Source: Bifidobacterium bifidum ATCC 29521 = JCM 1255 = DSM 20456 (GTDB lineage: Bacteria > Actinomycetota > Actinomycetes > Actinomycetales > Bifidobacteriaceae). Taken from it: a stretch of DNA of 64,000 nucleotides. Shown here piece by piece: positions 1 to 6,859 of this stretch. Position numbers and translations under genes: made by a program. Below the pieces are notes generated by a model. It was not told the DNA's origin. It saw only the letters and a list, made by a program, of their open reading frames with translations, and searched no databases. The stretch is from positions 1,550,001 through 1,614,000 of the forward strand of contig NZ_AP012323.1 of NCBI RefSeq assembly GCF_001025135.1, written 5' to 3'. Positions within the stretch are counted from its first letter, which is position 1, and each line of letters starts with the position of its first letter.

Positions 1-440
1 TGCCCGTATATGCGTCCGGCGGGATTTCGCAGTTCCATCGCGGACGAGCTCAACTGTTACACGGGTCAAGCGTCACCGTGCGTGGGTACCGTCACCGTGC
101 GTGCCCTCGCAGTGTGACTGCGTCACGGAAATCATTGGAAAATAAGGGTTTCTACCGCCCTCGTCACTGTGCGAACCCTCGCACGGTGACGGTACCCACG
201 CACAGTGACGGCCAGATCATTCATCAGACGAAACGGCATCCACATCGTGAAAATGACGCCATTCCAGCCCGGCCGAATCGGATGATTCGCTCCCCGGAGC
301 CCGTCGCGAAGCAATCGGAGACTGCTCCGAAGAGCCCATCACGGAATGATGCCCCTCCATGCGCAAAAGCGACGAGGCCCCCGCAAGGAGGCCCCGCCGT
401 TGAAGGAGATATAGATAGAGATAGAATCAGCGCGCCGGCA
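1..440. other. Intergenic region with no supported gene
   Basis: I see no credible gene here. The open frames in it have atypical composition and run across the palindromic repeat at 72-209. The region lies downstream of the minus-strand znuA-like gene, and no clear terminator with a T-tract is visible. Confidence 0.6.
72..209. repeat. Large interrupted palindrome (29-bp arms)
   Basis: The left arm at 72-100 and the right arm at 181-209 are reverse complements over 29 bp with one mismatch, separated by 80 bp. Each arm holds two copies of a GTCACnGTGCGTG-type unit around GGTACC, and more partial copies of the unit lie between the arms. It could fold into a large cruciform or RNA hairpin. Function unknown. 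Confidence 0.75.
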
Positions 441-1349
441 TCACGCCTTGGCGAACTGGTCGACGAGGGCGCTCATCCAATCGAGCAGGTTGGTGTATTC
501 CTTCGGCATCTGCTCGGTGAGCTCGACGATCGGGACGTTGGCGCTCTTGGCGGCACCGGTGATCTGATCGGTGGTGGAGTTAGCTTCCTGCGTGTTGAAT
601 ACCAGCATCTTGATGGAGCCGCCCTTGAGGGCGTCCTGGAACGCCTTGATGTCGGACGGGGTGGGCTCGCTCTCGTTGGCGGAGGCCTGCGCGTAGCCGG
701 TCGGGGTGGCGTCCTTCATGTCCAGGTCGTCGGCGAGGTACCATGCGACGGATTCGGTCGCGGCGTACGGCACATCCTTGGTCTTGGCGGAGGCGTCCTT
801 GATCTTGCTTTCCAGCTGATCCTCCTTGGCGTGCCATTCCTTATTGAGCTTGGCGTAGTCGTCCTTGTGGCTCGGGTCGGCCTTCTGATAGGCCGCGGTG
901 ATGGCGTCGGCGGTGTTGTTGCGCACCTTGGCGGAGAACCAGACGTGCGGGTTGTCGCCTTCCTTGATGCCGGCGGTTTCGGCTGCGGTGACCAGCGTGG
1001 CCTTCGTCGCGGATGAGGCCTTGGACGCCCACGGATCGTAGTCGGCGCCGTTCACGACGGCGACCTTCGCGGTGCCGAACTTCGCGACGTCCTGGCTGGT
1101 GGGCTCGTAGTCGTGCGCTTCGACGTTGGTCTTCGTCATGATGTTGGTGACGTCGACGTGGGAGCCGCCGAGGTCCTTGGCGACGGAGCCCCACTGGTTG
1201 ATGCTGGCAACGACTTCGATGGTGCCGTTGCCGCCTTCTCCCCCGGCGGTCTTGTTGTCCTTGCTCGTTCCGCATGCCGCGACGGCCACCAGCATAGAGG
1301 CGGCCGCCACACCCGCGACGGCGCGCCTGATGATAGATGAAATCTGCAT
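441..1349 (-). CDS. znuA: Zinc/manganese ABC transporter substrate-binding lipoprotein (ZnuA/TroA type)
   Basis: A 302-residue extracellular metal-binding protein of the cluster A-I (TroA/ZnuA) family. The N-terminus has a signal peptide ending in a lipobox (LVAVAAC) and a low-complexity linker. Family features seen include EAHDYEPT around residue 75 and NPHVWF near residue 133, which supply the metal-binding histidines. It would capture Zn(II) at the membrane and pass it to a ZnuBC transporter, but no permease or ATPase genes are adjacent here. The promoter overlaps a Zur-like operator, and it sits beside a CobW-like gene and zinc-independent ribosomal proteins, so zinc is a better guess than manganese. 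The exact metal is inferred from context. Confidence 0.88.
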   Translation of the reverse strand: MQISSIIRRAVAGVAAASMLVAVAACGTSKDNKTAGGEGGNGTIEVVASINQWGSVAKDLGGSHVDVTNIMTKTNVEAHDYEPTSQDVAKFGTAKVAVVNGADYDPWASKASSATKATLVTAAETAGIKEGDNPHVWFSAKVRNNTADAITAAYQKADPSHKDDYAKLNKEWHAKEDQLESKIKDASAKTKDVPYAATESVAWYLADDLDMKDATPTGYAQASANESEPTPSDIKAFQDALKGGSIKMLVFNTQEANSTTDQITGAAKSANVPIVELTEQMPKEYTNLLDWMSALVDQFAKA

Positions 1350-1406
1350 TTGTTATTCCGTTCCTCTCCGGATGATGACGGGCTTTCTCCCGTTCTTTCG
1401 GTTCAC

Positions 1407-1447
1407 AGTATACACGTTATTGAGATTTATTATCATTATCGTTATCA
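1407..1447 (-). promoter_or_regulatory. znuA promoter with Zur-like operator
   Basis: On the minus strand a -10 like TATACT (1407-1412) lies 17 bp from a TGATAA hexamer (1430-1435) in the -35 position. This hexamer is inside an AT-rich run at 1428-1447 with repeated TGATAA/GATAAT half-sites, resembling the palindrome at 2253-2267. An operator over the -35 would let Zn-bound Zur block transcription. Inferred from sequence similarity only. Confidence 0.6.
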
Positions 1448-1469
1448 AATGGGCGTGTCGCGCGGCCGA

Positions 1470-2237
1470 TCACGCACCGACGGACGACTCGACTTCATAC
1501 AGGCCGGCGATGTCGCACAGGTCCGCCTCATGGGCGTCCTCGACCACCACGGCGCCCCGCCTGGCCACGGCGCGGATGATGTCGCGGCACGCGCATTCGC
1601 CGTCGGCATCCACATGCCGCGACAGGCAGCCCCGGCCGACCACCGGCAGCTCAAGGACATGCGTCGCCTCCCGGATCAGGCGCGACACCACCGCGCCGGT
1701 CGACCGCTCGTCGAATACGCCATCCTCGTCACCCGTGCCATACACGCACAGACGGTCGTCGTCGAAGAACCGCTCCTCGAACTCGTCCAGACCGACCGCA
1801 TTGACCACGGCCGCGACGCCCATGCCATCACCCCACGAATCAAGGCGCATCATGTCTTCGAGATACCGGGCGACCGGCGTCGCCTCCAGTCCCACCGGAA
1901 GACCCACCAGGAACACACGGGCCTGACCTCGCAGAGAGGCGAGCGTCCCGCCCGCGTCGTGCTTGACCGAGCAGCTCAGACAACAATCCGACAGATCGAA
2001 GATTTCCACGTCGCCCACCCCGACGCCCTGCCCCACCGGGCGGCTGACACGCCTGACGATGCTCAGACCGGCATCCGCCTCGTCATTCGGGCGCACATCA
2101 TACGAGATCGCGCATACGGACGCATACGAGTCGGCCAGGGAGAACGCCACGGAGTCCAGACTCAGCCGATCGGCGCCCGTCAGCAACACCACCGACGTAT
2201 CCGCGTTTCCCCGTGATTGCAATGTCGGATGAATCAT
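1470..2237 (-). CDS. Degenerate CobW/COG0523-like protein (putative zinc chaperone relative)
   Basis: A 255-residue protein resembling the N-terminal part of COG0523 (CobW/YciC, G3E-type) metallochaperones. It has the family's cysteine signature in the form DCCLSC, but the usual P-loop GxxGxGKT is absent: the equivalent segment near residue 18 reads [13 protein letters not shown] second cysteine pair (GECAC) lies near the C-terminus. It is shorter than typical COG0523 proteins (about 320-400 residues). It is divergent from the ribosomal protein cluster and shares the operator at 2253-2276. In other bacteria Zur-controlled COG0523 proteins are thought to deliver scarce zinc. Without a P-loop, GTP hydrolysis is unlikely, so its activity may be altered. 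Confidence 0.6.
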   Translation of the reverse strand: MIHPTLQSRGNADTSVVLLTGADRLSLDSVAFSLADSYASVCAISYDVRPNDEADAGLSIVRRVSRPVGQGVGVGDVEIFDLSDCCLSCSVKHDAGGTLASLRGQARVFLVGLPVGLEATPVARYLEDMMRLDSWGDGMGVAAVVNAVGLDEFEERFFDDDRLCVYGTGDEDGVFDERSTGAVVSRLIREATHVLELPVVGRGCLSRHVDADGECACRDIIRAVARRGAVVVEDAHEADLCDIAGLYEVESSVGA

Positions 2238-2252
2238 GATCGCCTTTCTTTT

Positions 2253-2276
2253 TGATAATGATTATCATTATGATAT
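2253..2276. promoter_or_regulatory. Divergent Zur-like operator
   Basis: 2253-2267 is a perfect palindrome, TGATAATGATTATCA, followed by a further TTATGATA half-site. It lies between the divergent CobW-like gene and the L28 paralogue, 20 bp from the L28 start, and overlaps a possible -10 (TATGAT, 2269-2274). The form matches the Zur box known from other bacteria. It probably represses both directions when zinc is plentiful. Confidence 0.8.
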
Positions 2277-2286
2277 ATTGGCATCC

Positions 2287-2583
2287 ATGTCCAAACAATG
2301 TCAAATTCTGGGCACGCGCGCCTCAACGGGCAACCGTGTATCCCACTCGCATAGGAAAACACGCCGACGCTTCAACCCGAACCTGCAGACCAAGCGGTAC
2401 TGGGTTCCCTCGCTCGGCCGTCACGTCACGCTGACCGTCAGTGTCAAAGGGATGAAGACCATCGACCGCATCGGCATCGAAGCGGCCCTGGCACGCATCC
2501 GCCGTAACACGCCGGCCCGTCTGGAACTGACGAAGTTCGACCCGGTCGTACGCAAGCGGGTCACATTCCGCGAGACCCGCTGA
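2287..2583 (+). CDS. rpmB: 50S ribosomal protein L28, cysteine-free paralogue
   Basis: A 98-residue L28 with the family pattern MSKQCQILG...[19 protein letters not shown]...RYWVPSLGR. It lacks the CxxC pairs of zinc-binding L28, so it is the zinc-independent (C-) form. It is first in a run of five such paralogues directly behind the Zur-like operator. Under zinc starvation these replace the zinc-containing versions in the ribosome and free zinc for other uses; this is established for L31, L33 and S14 in several bacteria and inferred here. The ATG at 2287 was chosen because homologues begin MSK/MAA at this point and the upstream codons lie in the operator region. Confidence 0.93.
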   Translation: MSKQCQILGTRASTGNRVSHSHRKTRRRFNPNLQTKRYWVPSLGRHVTLTVSVKGMKTIDRIGIEAALARIRRNTPARLELTKFDPVVRKRVTFRETR

Positions 2584-2659
2584 ATCCGTTCCGACGGCCC
2601 GCACGAACCGCGGCCGTCCGAGCGTCATCTCGGCACACAGCCATCATCAAGGAGCCTCA

Positions 2660-2965
2660 ATGGCAAAGACCAGCAAAATCAACAAGCAACTGCAACGCGA
2701 GCAGATCGTCGCCAAATACGCGCAGCGACGGGCACAGTGCAAAAGGGACTCGGTCAACCCGCACCTGACCGCCGACGAACGCGCCGAGGCGATGCGCCGA
2801 CTGCATGCGATCCCCCGCGACGCCAGCCCGACCAGGCTGCGCAACCGCGACAGCATCGACGGCCGGCCACGCGCCTTCAACCGTAAATTCGGACTGTCCC
2901 GTATCAACCTGAGGGAAAAGGCGCACCGCGGGGAGCTTCCCGGCGTGGTGAAGAGCAGTTGGTGA
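2660..2965 (+). CDS. rpsN: 30S ribosomal protein S14, zinc-independent paralogue
   Basis: A 101-residue long-form S14 beginning [10 protein letters not shown] and ending with the conserved segment [27 protein letters not shown]. The CxxC...CxxC zinc knuckle of the short (C+) S14 is absent. A good ribosome-binding site (AAGGAG) precedes the ATG. It is the second gene of the cluster, 76 bp after L28. It assembles into the 30S head. Replacement of S14 C+ by C- during zinc limitation is known in Bacillus and mycobacteria; regulation here is inferred from the shared operator. Confidence 0.94.
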   Translation: MAKTSKINKQLQREQIVAKYAQRRAQCKRDSVNPHLTADERAEAMRRLHAIPRDASPTRLRNRDSIDGRPRAFNRKFGLSRINLREKAHRGELPGVVKSSW

Positions 2966-3011
2966 TCCACCGCGGCGCACCAACATCGCATCACCAGAAA
3001 GGCATCATCAT

Positions 3012-3269
3012 ATGAAAGACAACATCCATCCTCAATACGGGTACGTGGTATTCCGCGACCGGTCCGCCGGAAAGGCGTTCCTCACGCGGTCCACGCTGGT
3101 CGCGAAGGCCGCGAGCCTGCCGACCATCGAATGGGAGGACGGCAACACCTATTCCCTGATCAACGTGGAGGTGTCGAGCTACAGCCACCCGTTCTACACC
3201 GGCCGCAACGTCGTGCTCGACACGGCCGGCCAAGTGCAGAAATTCAACAAGCGCTACGGACGGAGCTGA
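3012..3269 (+). CDS. rpmE2: 50S ribosomal protein L31 type B (zinc-independent)
   Basis: An 85-residue L31 of type [17 protein letters not shown] at the start, the [10 protein letters not shown] motif in the middle, and the KFNKRYG end. It lacks the CxxC of zinc-binding RpmE. It is third in the C- ribosomal cluster, preceded by an AGAAAGG ribosome-binding site. Type B L31 is the best-studied zinc-sparing replacement: it displaces RpmE from the ribosome when zinc falls and is Zur-controlled in several species. Confidence 0.95.
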   Translation: MKDNIHPQYGYVVFRDRSAGKAFLTRSTLVAKAASLPTIEWEDGNTYSLINVEVSSYSHPFYTGRNVVLDTAGQVQKFNKRYGRS

Positions 3270-3327
3270 CAGGGCCGGCGAATGCCGGCATCCCAATGCG
3301 CGAACCATCCCCACCCGCTACGCGGAA

Positions 3328-3378
3328 GCCCCCGCTGGCGGGAGCTGGCTCGCGAAGCGAGACTGAGGGCGGTCGGCC
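3328..3378. repeat. Dispersed palindromic repeat, copy 1 (partial)
   Basis: Contains CCGCTGGCGGGAGCTG followed by CGCGAAGCGAGACTGAGGG. The same unit, more complete and inverted, is at 21925-22040, and a diverged copy lies at 6250-6300. It sits between the L31B and L36 genes, so it would be inside the transcript if the cluster is one operon. Confidence 0.6.
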
Positions 3379-3461
3379 GACCGGCGCAGCCCATACATCA
3401 ACACTGCATAAATCCACCAACACTGCATAAACCCATCGAAAACACGAAACGGAGCAACGAT

Positions 3462-3584
3462 ATGAAGGTCAAATCGTCGATACGCTCGTTGGCGCGCAAG
3501 GACGGCTCGTACGTCGTGCGCCGCCGCGGGCATCTTTATGTGATCAACAAGAAGAACCCCCACTGGAAAGCGAGGCAAGGCTGA
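3462..3584 (+). CDS. rpmJ: 50S ribosomal protein L36, cysteine-free paralogue
   Basis: A 40-residue L36: [20 protein letters not shown]...[18 protein letters not shown]. Canonical L36 carries a C-C-C-H zinc site; here the cysteines are missing, marking the zinc-independent form. A ribosome-binding site (GGAGC) precedes the ATG, and its TGA overlaps the ATG of the next gene, so the two are translationally coupled. It is fourth in the zinc-sparing cluster, after a 192-bp gap that contains a dispersed repeat. Confidence 0.93.
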   Translation: MKVKSSIRSLARKDGSYVVRRRGHLYVINKKNPHWKARQG

Positions 3585-3754
3585 TGGCACTGCCGAAAGT
3601 CAGAACGTCGCGCGCGAACACGCATGCGCGCAGGTCACAATGGGAGGCGCAGGCCGCGCAGCTGATCGCCGTGCACATGCCCGATGGCGAGGCGGTGCAC
3701 GTGCCACACAGTCTGGTCAAGGCCGTGCGCAAGGGATACGTGAAGCCGCGGTAG
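3584..3754 (+). CDS. rpmF: 50S ribosomal protein L32, cysteine-free paralogue
   Basis: A 56-residue L32 starting [20 protein letters not shown], the usual L32 N-terminus (MAVPKRKTSRSNTRHRRSQW type). The zinc-ribbon CxxC pairs of L32 C+ are absent; the C-terminus is VPHSLVKAVRKGYVKPR. It starts at the ATG overlapping the L36 stop (ATGA arrangement) and ends 86 bp before a strong terminator. It is the last gene of the zinc-sparing ribosomal cluster. Confidence 0.9.
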   Translation: MALPKVRTSRANTHARRSQWEAQAAQLIAVHMPDGEAVHVPHSLVKAVRKGYVKPR

Positions 3755-3840
3755 ACCCGCGACCCGATGCGTGATGGGTCAATCCACGCGAACCAGCCGC
3801 CAAGACCAGTGACATGGCCTCAGCAGGGACTTATATGCAG

Positions 3841-3876
3841 GGTGCCGCTTCTCAAGACGAGAGGCGGCACCTTTTT
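3841..3876 (+). terminator. Rho-independent terminator after the ribosomal protein cluster
   Basis: A 13-bp stem (GGTGCCGCTTCTC paired with GAGAGGCGGCACC, one G-T pair) with a 5-nt loop, followed by TTTTT. Confidence 0.92.
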
Positions 3877-3879
3877 GCA

Positions 3880-3907
3880 TTGGGAACCATTATCACCGTG
3901 GTACGAT
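3880..3907 (+). promoter_or_regulatory. Possible promoter of the permease operon with Zur half-site
   Basis: TTGGGA and TACGAT are 16 bp apart, and between them is CATTATCA, one half of the Zur-like palindrome. Only one half-site is recognisable, so control by Zur is a guess supported mainly by the position of the operon. Confidence 0.35.
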
Positions 3908-3962
3908 ATGGCGGCATCATCCCATACCGACAGCCCATGCCGGCAATTCAAGGAGCGTCATA

Positions 3963-5084
3963 ATGTCATGGGGACATCACACCGGCACGGTTCATGACGG
4001 CACCGGACGGGGACACCACGCCGATGGCGGCAGTCCCATTGACGCCAACAGCGCCGATGGACGCGACCATTCGGCGCATTACCTTTTTCTCATCATCGGC
4101 ACGCCGCTGGTGGCGTTCCTCATCGCCGCGTCCGCCATGTTCGAATCGCGCGGTCTGCCGATTCCGCTGGTGCGCATCGGCACCGGCGCCGCCGGGCTCA
4201 TATTGCAGACGATCCCGTTCATGCTGGTGGGCGCGATGATGTCGGCAGCGGTCAGCACATTCGTCAGCGCCGATGCGTTGGAGCGGCACGTGCCGAAATC
4301 GCTGGCCGGCGGACTGGCGATGGCGATGATCGGCGGGCTGTGCCTGCCGGTATGCGATTGCATGGTGGTGCCCACGTTCGCGAATCTGGTGCGCAAGCGG
4401 CTGCCGCTGCCGTACGCGACGGCGCTGCTGTGCGCGGCCCCGGTGATGAACCCGATGGCGATCTGGTCCACGTGGTTCGCGTTCACGGGCAGTCCATGGA
4501 TGGTGGCGGCCCGCGTGGGTCTGGGCATGCTGGTGGCGAGCGCCGTGGGATTGTCGTTCGCCGTCCGCCCGTCCCGCTCCCCCGCCGTACGGGACCTTCC
4601 GCTGACGAGGGGCCGGACGCCGGCCTGTGATGGCTGCGCCGTACAACATGCGGGGCAGGATGGGCGTTCCCGCTTCATGCACTTCCTCAGGCACACGCAC
4701 GACGATGTCATGCGCATGATGCCGATTCTGCTGTCCGGCACGATTGCGGCATCCATCGTACGCACCGCGCTGTCCCCACTGACCGACGGCTCCGGCACGA
4801 TCGACGGCATCGGTGCCGTGACGCTGATTGCGGCGGCGATGGCGATAGCCTTCCTCTGCTCGCTGTGCTCCACGTCCGATGCGGTGATCGTCGCGAGTAT
4901 GACCGGCGTGTTGCCGGCTTCCGCCATGCTCGCTTTTCTGCTTTTCGGGCCGATGCTGGATCTCAAGAACACGTTGATGCTGGTCATGGAATGCCGTCCG
5001 CGGTTCATCATCCGCTTTGTCGTGACCGTCGCGGCGGCCTGTTTCCTGGTCGCCGTCGCCATCCATCTGACGACGGGAGCGTGA
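3963..5084 (+). CDS. COG0701/DUF318 (YraQ/YcgR-type) membrane permease
   Basis: A 373-residue integral membrane protein of the DUF318 permease family. A His-rich cytosolic or exposed N-terminus (HH...H...HH within the first 40 residues) is followed by about eight hydrophobic segments in two halves. The family motif GGLCLPVCDC lies near residue 120, and a second CSLCSTSDAV segment near residue 300 repeats it. A CDGC motif lies in the central loop. It is followed after 4 bp by its usual partner, a TIGR03943 protein. In Firmicutes this pair has been placed in predicted zinc regulons. A role in zinc or other metal handling fits the flanking genes but is inferred; the transported substrate is not established. 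Confidence 0.8.
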   Translation: MSWGHHTGTVHDGTGRGHHADGGSPIDANSADGRDHSAHYLFLIIGTPLVAFLIAASAMFESRGLPIPLVRIGTGAAGLILQTIPFMLVGAMMSAAVSTFVSADALERHVPKSLAGGLAMAMIGGLCLPVCDCMVVPTFANLVRKRLPLPYATALLCAAPVMNPMAIWSTWFAFTGSPWMVAARVGLGMLVASAVGLSFAVRPSRSPAVRDLPLTRGRTPACDGCAVQHAGQDGRSRFMHFLRHTHDDVMRMMPILLSGTIAASIVRTALSPLTDGSGTIDGIGAVTLIAAAMAIAFLCSLCSTSDAVIVASMTGVLPASAMLAFLLFGPMLDLKNTLMLVMECRPRFIIRFVVTVAAACFLVAVAIHLTTGA

Positions 5085-5088
5085 TGCA

Positions 5089-5889
5089 ATGACGAATACT
5101 CTGAACTTTCCCGGCTCCGACCGGCATGCCCCGGCGGCACGGCATGCTCCCGCGCTTCCCGACCGGATCGAGGCGATCTGTTTCGCGGCACTGGGCGCGG
5201 CCATCGTGTATTCGACTACGAGCGGCTCGTATATCACGCTCACCACGCCCCGATCGCTGCCGTATCTGATCGTCGGCGCGATACTGCTGTTCGCCCTGTC
5301 CGTCGCCGCGTGGCTCGGCGTGTTCCATGCCGACGAGCGATCCTCGTTCCGTTTCCTGGTCGCGCTCGTCATCCCCACGCTGCTCATCGCCGTGCCGTTC
5401 CAACCCGGCAACGGCACCGGTTTCGACACGTACGCCGCAGGACGGGCCATCGCCATACGCCGGGACGCGCACAAGCCGGCGGGATTCGCTCATCTCCACG
5501 GGCTCGACGAGGAGCGCAAGACCATCACCATCAGCGACGACGAATTCGGCTCGTGGTTCTCCCACATCGACCACAATCCGCAGCGATACATCGGCTATCG
5601 GGTGCGTCTCACCGGTTTCGTCTACAAGCCGTCCACGCTCGGCGCCCATGAGTTCGAGCTGTCACGGCAATTCATGTCCTGTTGCATCCTCGATATGACG
5701 CCGTTCGGATTCACCACGCACTATGCGAAGACCGCGCACCTTCAGGAGCATGACTGGGTGAGCGTCGACGCGACGCTCGTACAAGGCACGTACGGCATCG
5801 CCGGGCATACGCGGCAGGGGCCGATGCTGAAGATCACGTCGCTGCACACCGCCAAAGCCGCGCCCACCGGCTATTTCTACTGGCAGTGA
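5089..5889 (+). CDS. TIGR03943 / YcgQ-like membrane-anchored partner protein
   Basis: A 266-residue protein with two or three N-terminal membrane helices (residues about 25-110) and a C-terminal extracytoplasmic domain holding the family pattern YIGYRVRLTGFVY and MSCCILDMTPFG. The two adjacent cysteines in the latter are typical of the family. The start overlaps the end region of the DUF318 permease by a short gap, as in Bacillus ycgR-ycgQ. The two proteins are thought to work together, possibly in zinc uptake, but the biochemistry is not known. A perfect 17-bp hairpin begins at its stop codon. Confidence 0.82.
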   Translation: MTNTLNFPGSDRHAPAARHAPALPDRIEAICFAALGAAIVYSTTSGSYITLTTPRSLPYLIVGAILLFALSVAAWLGVFHADERSSFRFLVALVIPTLLIAVPFQPGNGTGFDTYAAGRAIAIRRDAHKPAGFAHLHGLDEERKTITISDDEFGSWFSHIDHNPQRYIGYRVRLTGFVYKPSTLGAHEFELSRQFMSCCILDMTPFGFTTHYAKTAHLQEHDWVSVDATLVQGTYGIAGHTRQGPMLKITSLHTAKAAPTGYFYWQ

Positions 5890-6155
5890 CCGTGCTTTCG
5901 GCGGCAATCCCCGCCGCCGAAAGCACGGTCGGCTTTTGCTGCGGCTGCTGCGTCACCGGTGACTGCTACGACGACTCCGACTGCGAGCACGGCTCCACCG
6001 AGGAGTGCGAGGGCAAGGCCTGCGTGCACACCTGCCACGAGAACCGCGAAAGTCACGAGTGCGCCTTCTGCCACCTCGCCTTCGACACCAGCGAGAAGTG
6101 CCACGAGGAAATCCTCGCCGACCTCAAGGAACTCAAGGCCGAACTGGCCGCATGA
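5886..6155 (+). CDS. Small Cys/His-rich protein, probable metal binder
   Basis: An 89-residue frame with 12 cysteines and six histidines, in clusters such as FCCGCC, GDC, KACVHTCH, HECAFCH and KCHEE, ending in a charged helix (LADLKELKAELAA). Codon use in the Cys-rich part is strongly GC3-biased, as in real genes here. A GTG start at 5886 overlaps the preceding stop (GTGA), but the first 15 codons coincide with a perfect terminator-like hairpin, so the true start may be later; no in-frame ATG exists. I do not recognise a named family. The location between metal-transport genes and the Zur-like gene suggests a zinc-binding or storage role (metallothionein-like), which is inference. Confidence 0.55.
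   Translation: MTVLSAAIPAAESTVGFCCGCCVTGDCYDDSDCEHGSTEECEGKACVHTCHENRESHECAFCHLAFDTSEKCHEEILADLKELKAELAA
5889..5936 (+). terminator. Perfect 17-bp hairpin at the end of the permease operon
   Basis: 5889-5905 and 5913-5929 are exact reverse complements (17 bp) with a 7-nt loop, followed by CGGCTTTT. It has the form of a Rho-independent terminator, yet it lies inside the 5' part of the next open frame. Confidence 0.75.
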
Positions 6156-6161
6156 TATAGG

Positions 6162-6211
6162 CGAATGGCGGCATGGAGGGACCGAGTAGCATCCCTTCGC
6201 GCCGCCATTCG
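6162..6211. terminator. Inverted repeat between convergent genes
   Basis: CGAATGGCGGC (6162-6172) pairs with GCCGCCATTCG (6201-6211), with a further weak inner pairing GGAGGGA/TCCCTTC. It lies between the plus-strand Cys-rich frame and the minus-strand Fur-family gene and may end both transcripts. No strong T-tract follows. Confidence 0.5.
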
Positions 6212-6249
6212 TCGTTATCGGCTCCTCCGCGCGCGAGTGCCACGCCGCA

Positions 6250-6300
6250 GGACCACCCCAGTCAGCCCGCGGCCGACAGCCCTCCGCCAGCAGGGGCGAA
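6250..6300. repeat. Dispersed palindromic repeat, diverged copy
   Basis: The reverse complement reads CCCCTGCTGGCGGAGGGCTG, then a region ending CTGGGGTGGTCC, which parallels the left arm of the element at 21925-22040. Similarity is partial. Confidence 0.4.
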
Positions 6301-6312
6301 TCCGCGGAAAGG

Positions 6313-6708
6313 TCAGCGTTTTTCCTGACAATCGGGGCATAGGCCGAACACCTCAAGGGTATGCGACTCCACCGTGAACCCATGCCCGTCGGCCACCTTG
6401 CGCACCCAGGATTCGCTCGGCGGATCGATCTCGATCGTCTTGCCGCATTTGCGACACACCAGATGATGATGGTGGGCATCATCGCCGCACAGGCGGAACA
6501 GCTGCTGCCCATCCATGCGCACGGTATCCGCCGCTCCGGAATCCACCAGCGAGTTCAACTGCCGATACACTGTGGCGAGGCCGATGCGCAGTCCGGAATC
6601 CACCAGCTTGCGATGCAGCTCCTGCGCGGAAATGAAATCATCACAGCCGCGAAGCTGCGCCATCACGGCATCCTTCTGCTTCGTATGCCTCACCGGCCCG
6701 TTCGCCAT
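6313..6708 (-). CDS. zur: Fur-family transcriptional regulator, probable zinc uptake regulator
   Basis: A 131-residue Fur-family repressor: an N-terminal winged helix (TKQKDAVMAQL...ISAQELHRKLVDSG...GLATVYRQLNSL) and a metal-binding/dimer domain with DAHHHHLVCRKCGK and a C-terminal CPDC. The two CxxC pairs form the structural zinc site; the HHHH run supplies regulatory ligands. I chose the ATG at 6708 because GAGGAG stands six bases upstream; the longer frame would overlap the operator. Zur rather than Fur or PerR is inferred from the zinc-related neighbours and the operators at 1428, 2253 and 6724. It probably represses its own gene. Confidence 0.85.
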   Translation of the reverse strand: MANGPVRHTKQKDAVMAQLRGCDDFISAQELHRKLVDSGLRIGLATVYRQLNSLVDSGAADTVRMDGQQLFRLCGDDAHHHHLVCRKCGKTIEIDPPSESWVRKVADGHGFTVESHTLEVFGLCPDCQEKR

Positions 6709-6723
6709 CACACGCTCCTCAAG

Positions 6724-6754
6724 TATTATCATTTAACAACCATTAATGATAATA
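6724..6754 (-). promoter_or_regulatory. Zur-like autoregulatory operator
   Basis: TATTATCATT (6724-6733) and AATGATAATA (6745-6754) are exact reverse complements separated by 11 bp, just upstream of the Fur-family gene. Half-sites match those of the palindrome at 2253-2267, although the spacing is wider. Confidence 0.6.
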
Positions 6755-6859
6755 GCGCAATCCACGGCGACATGCGAGCACGCCGCACATACAACGAAAC
6801 GAGGGGCGGACGCCGCAGCGTCACGCCCCTCGCTCCCGAACCGCCAAAACTACCGGAGA

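Noticed and set aside
360..400. Terminator after znuA
   Set aside because: The GGCCCC segments form a direct repeat rather than a stable inverted repeat.
5877..6512. 211-codon minus-strand frame
   Set aside because: It is antisense to the Cys-rich frame and overlaps the Fur-family gene in another frame; composition is Ala/Val shadow-like.
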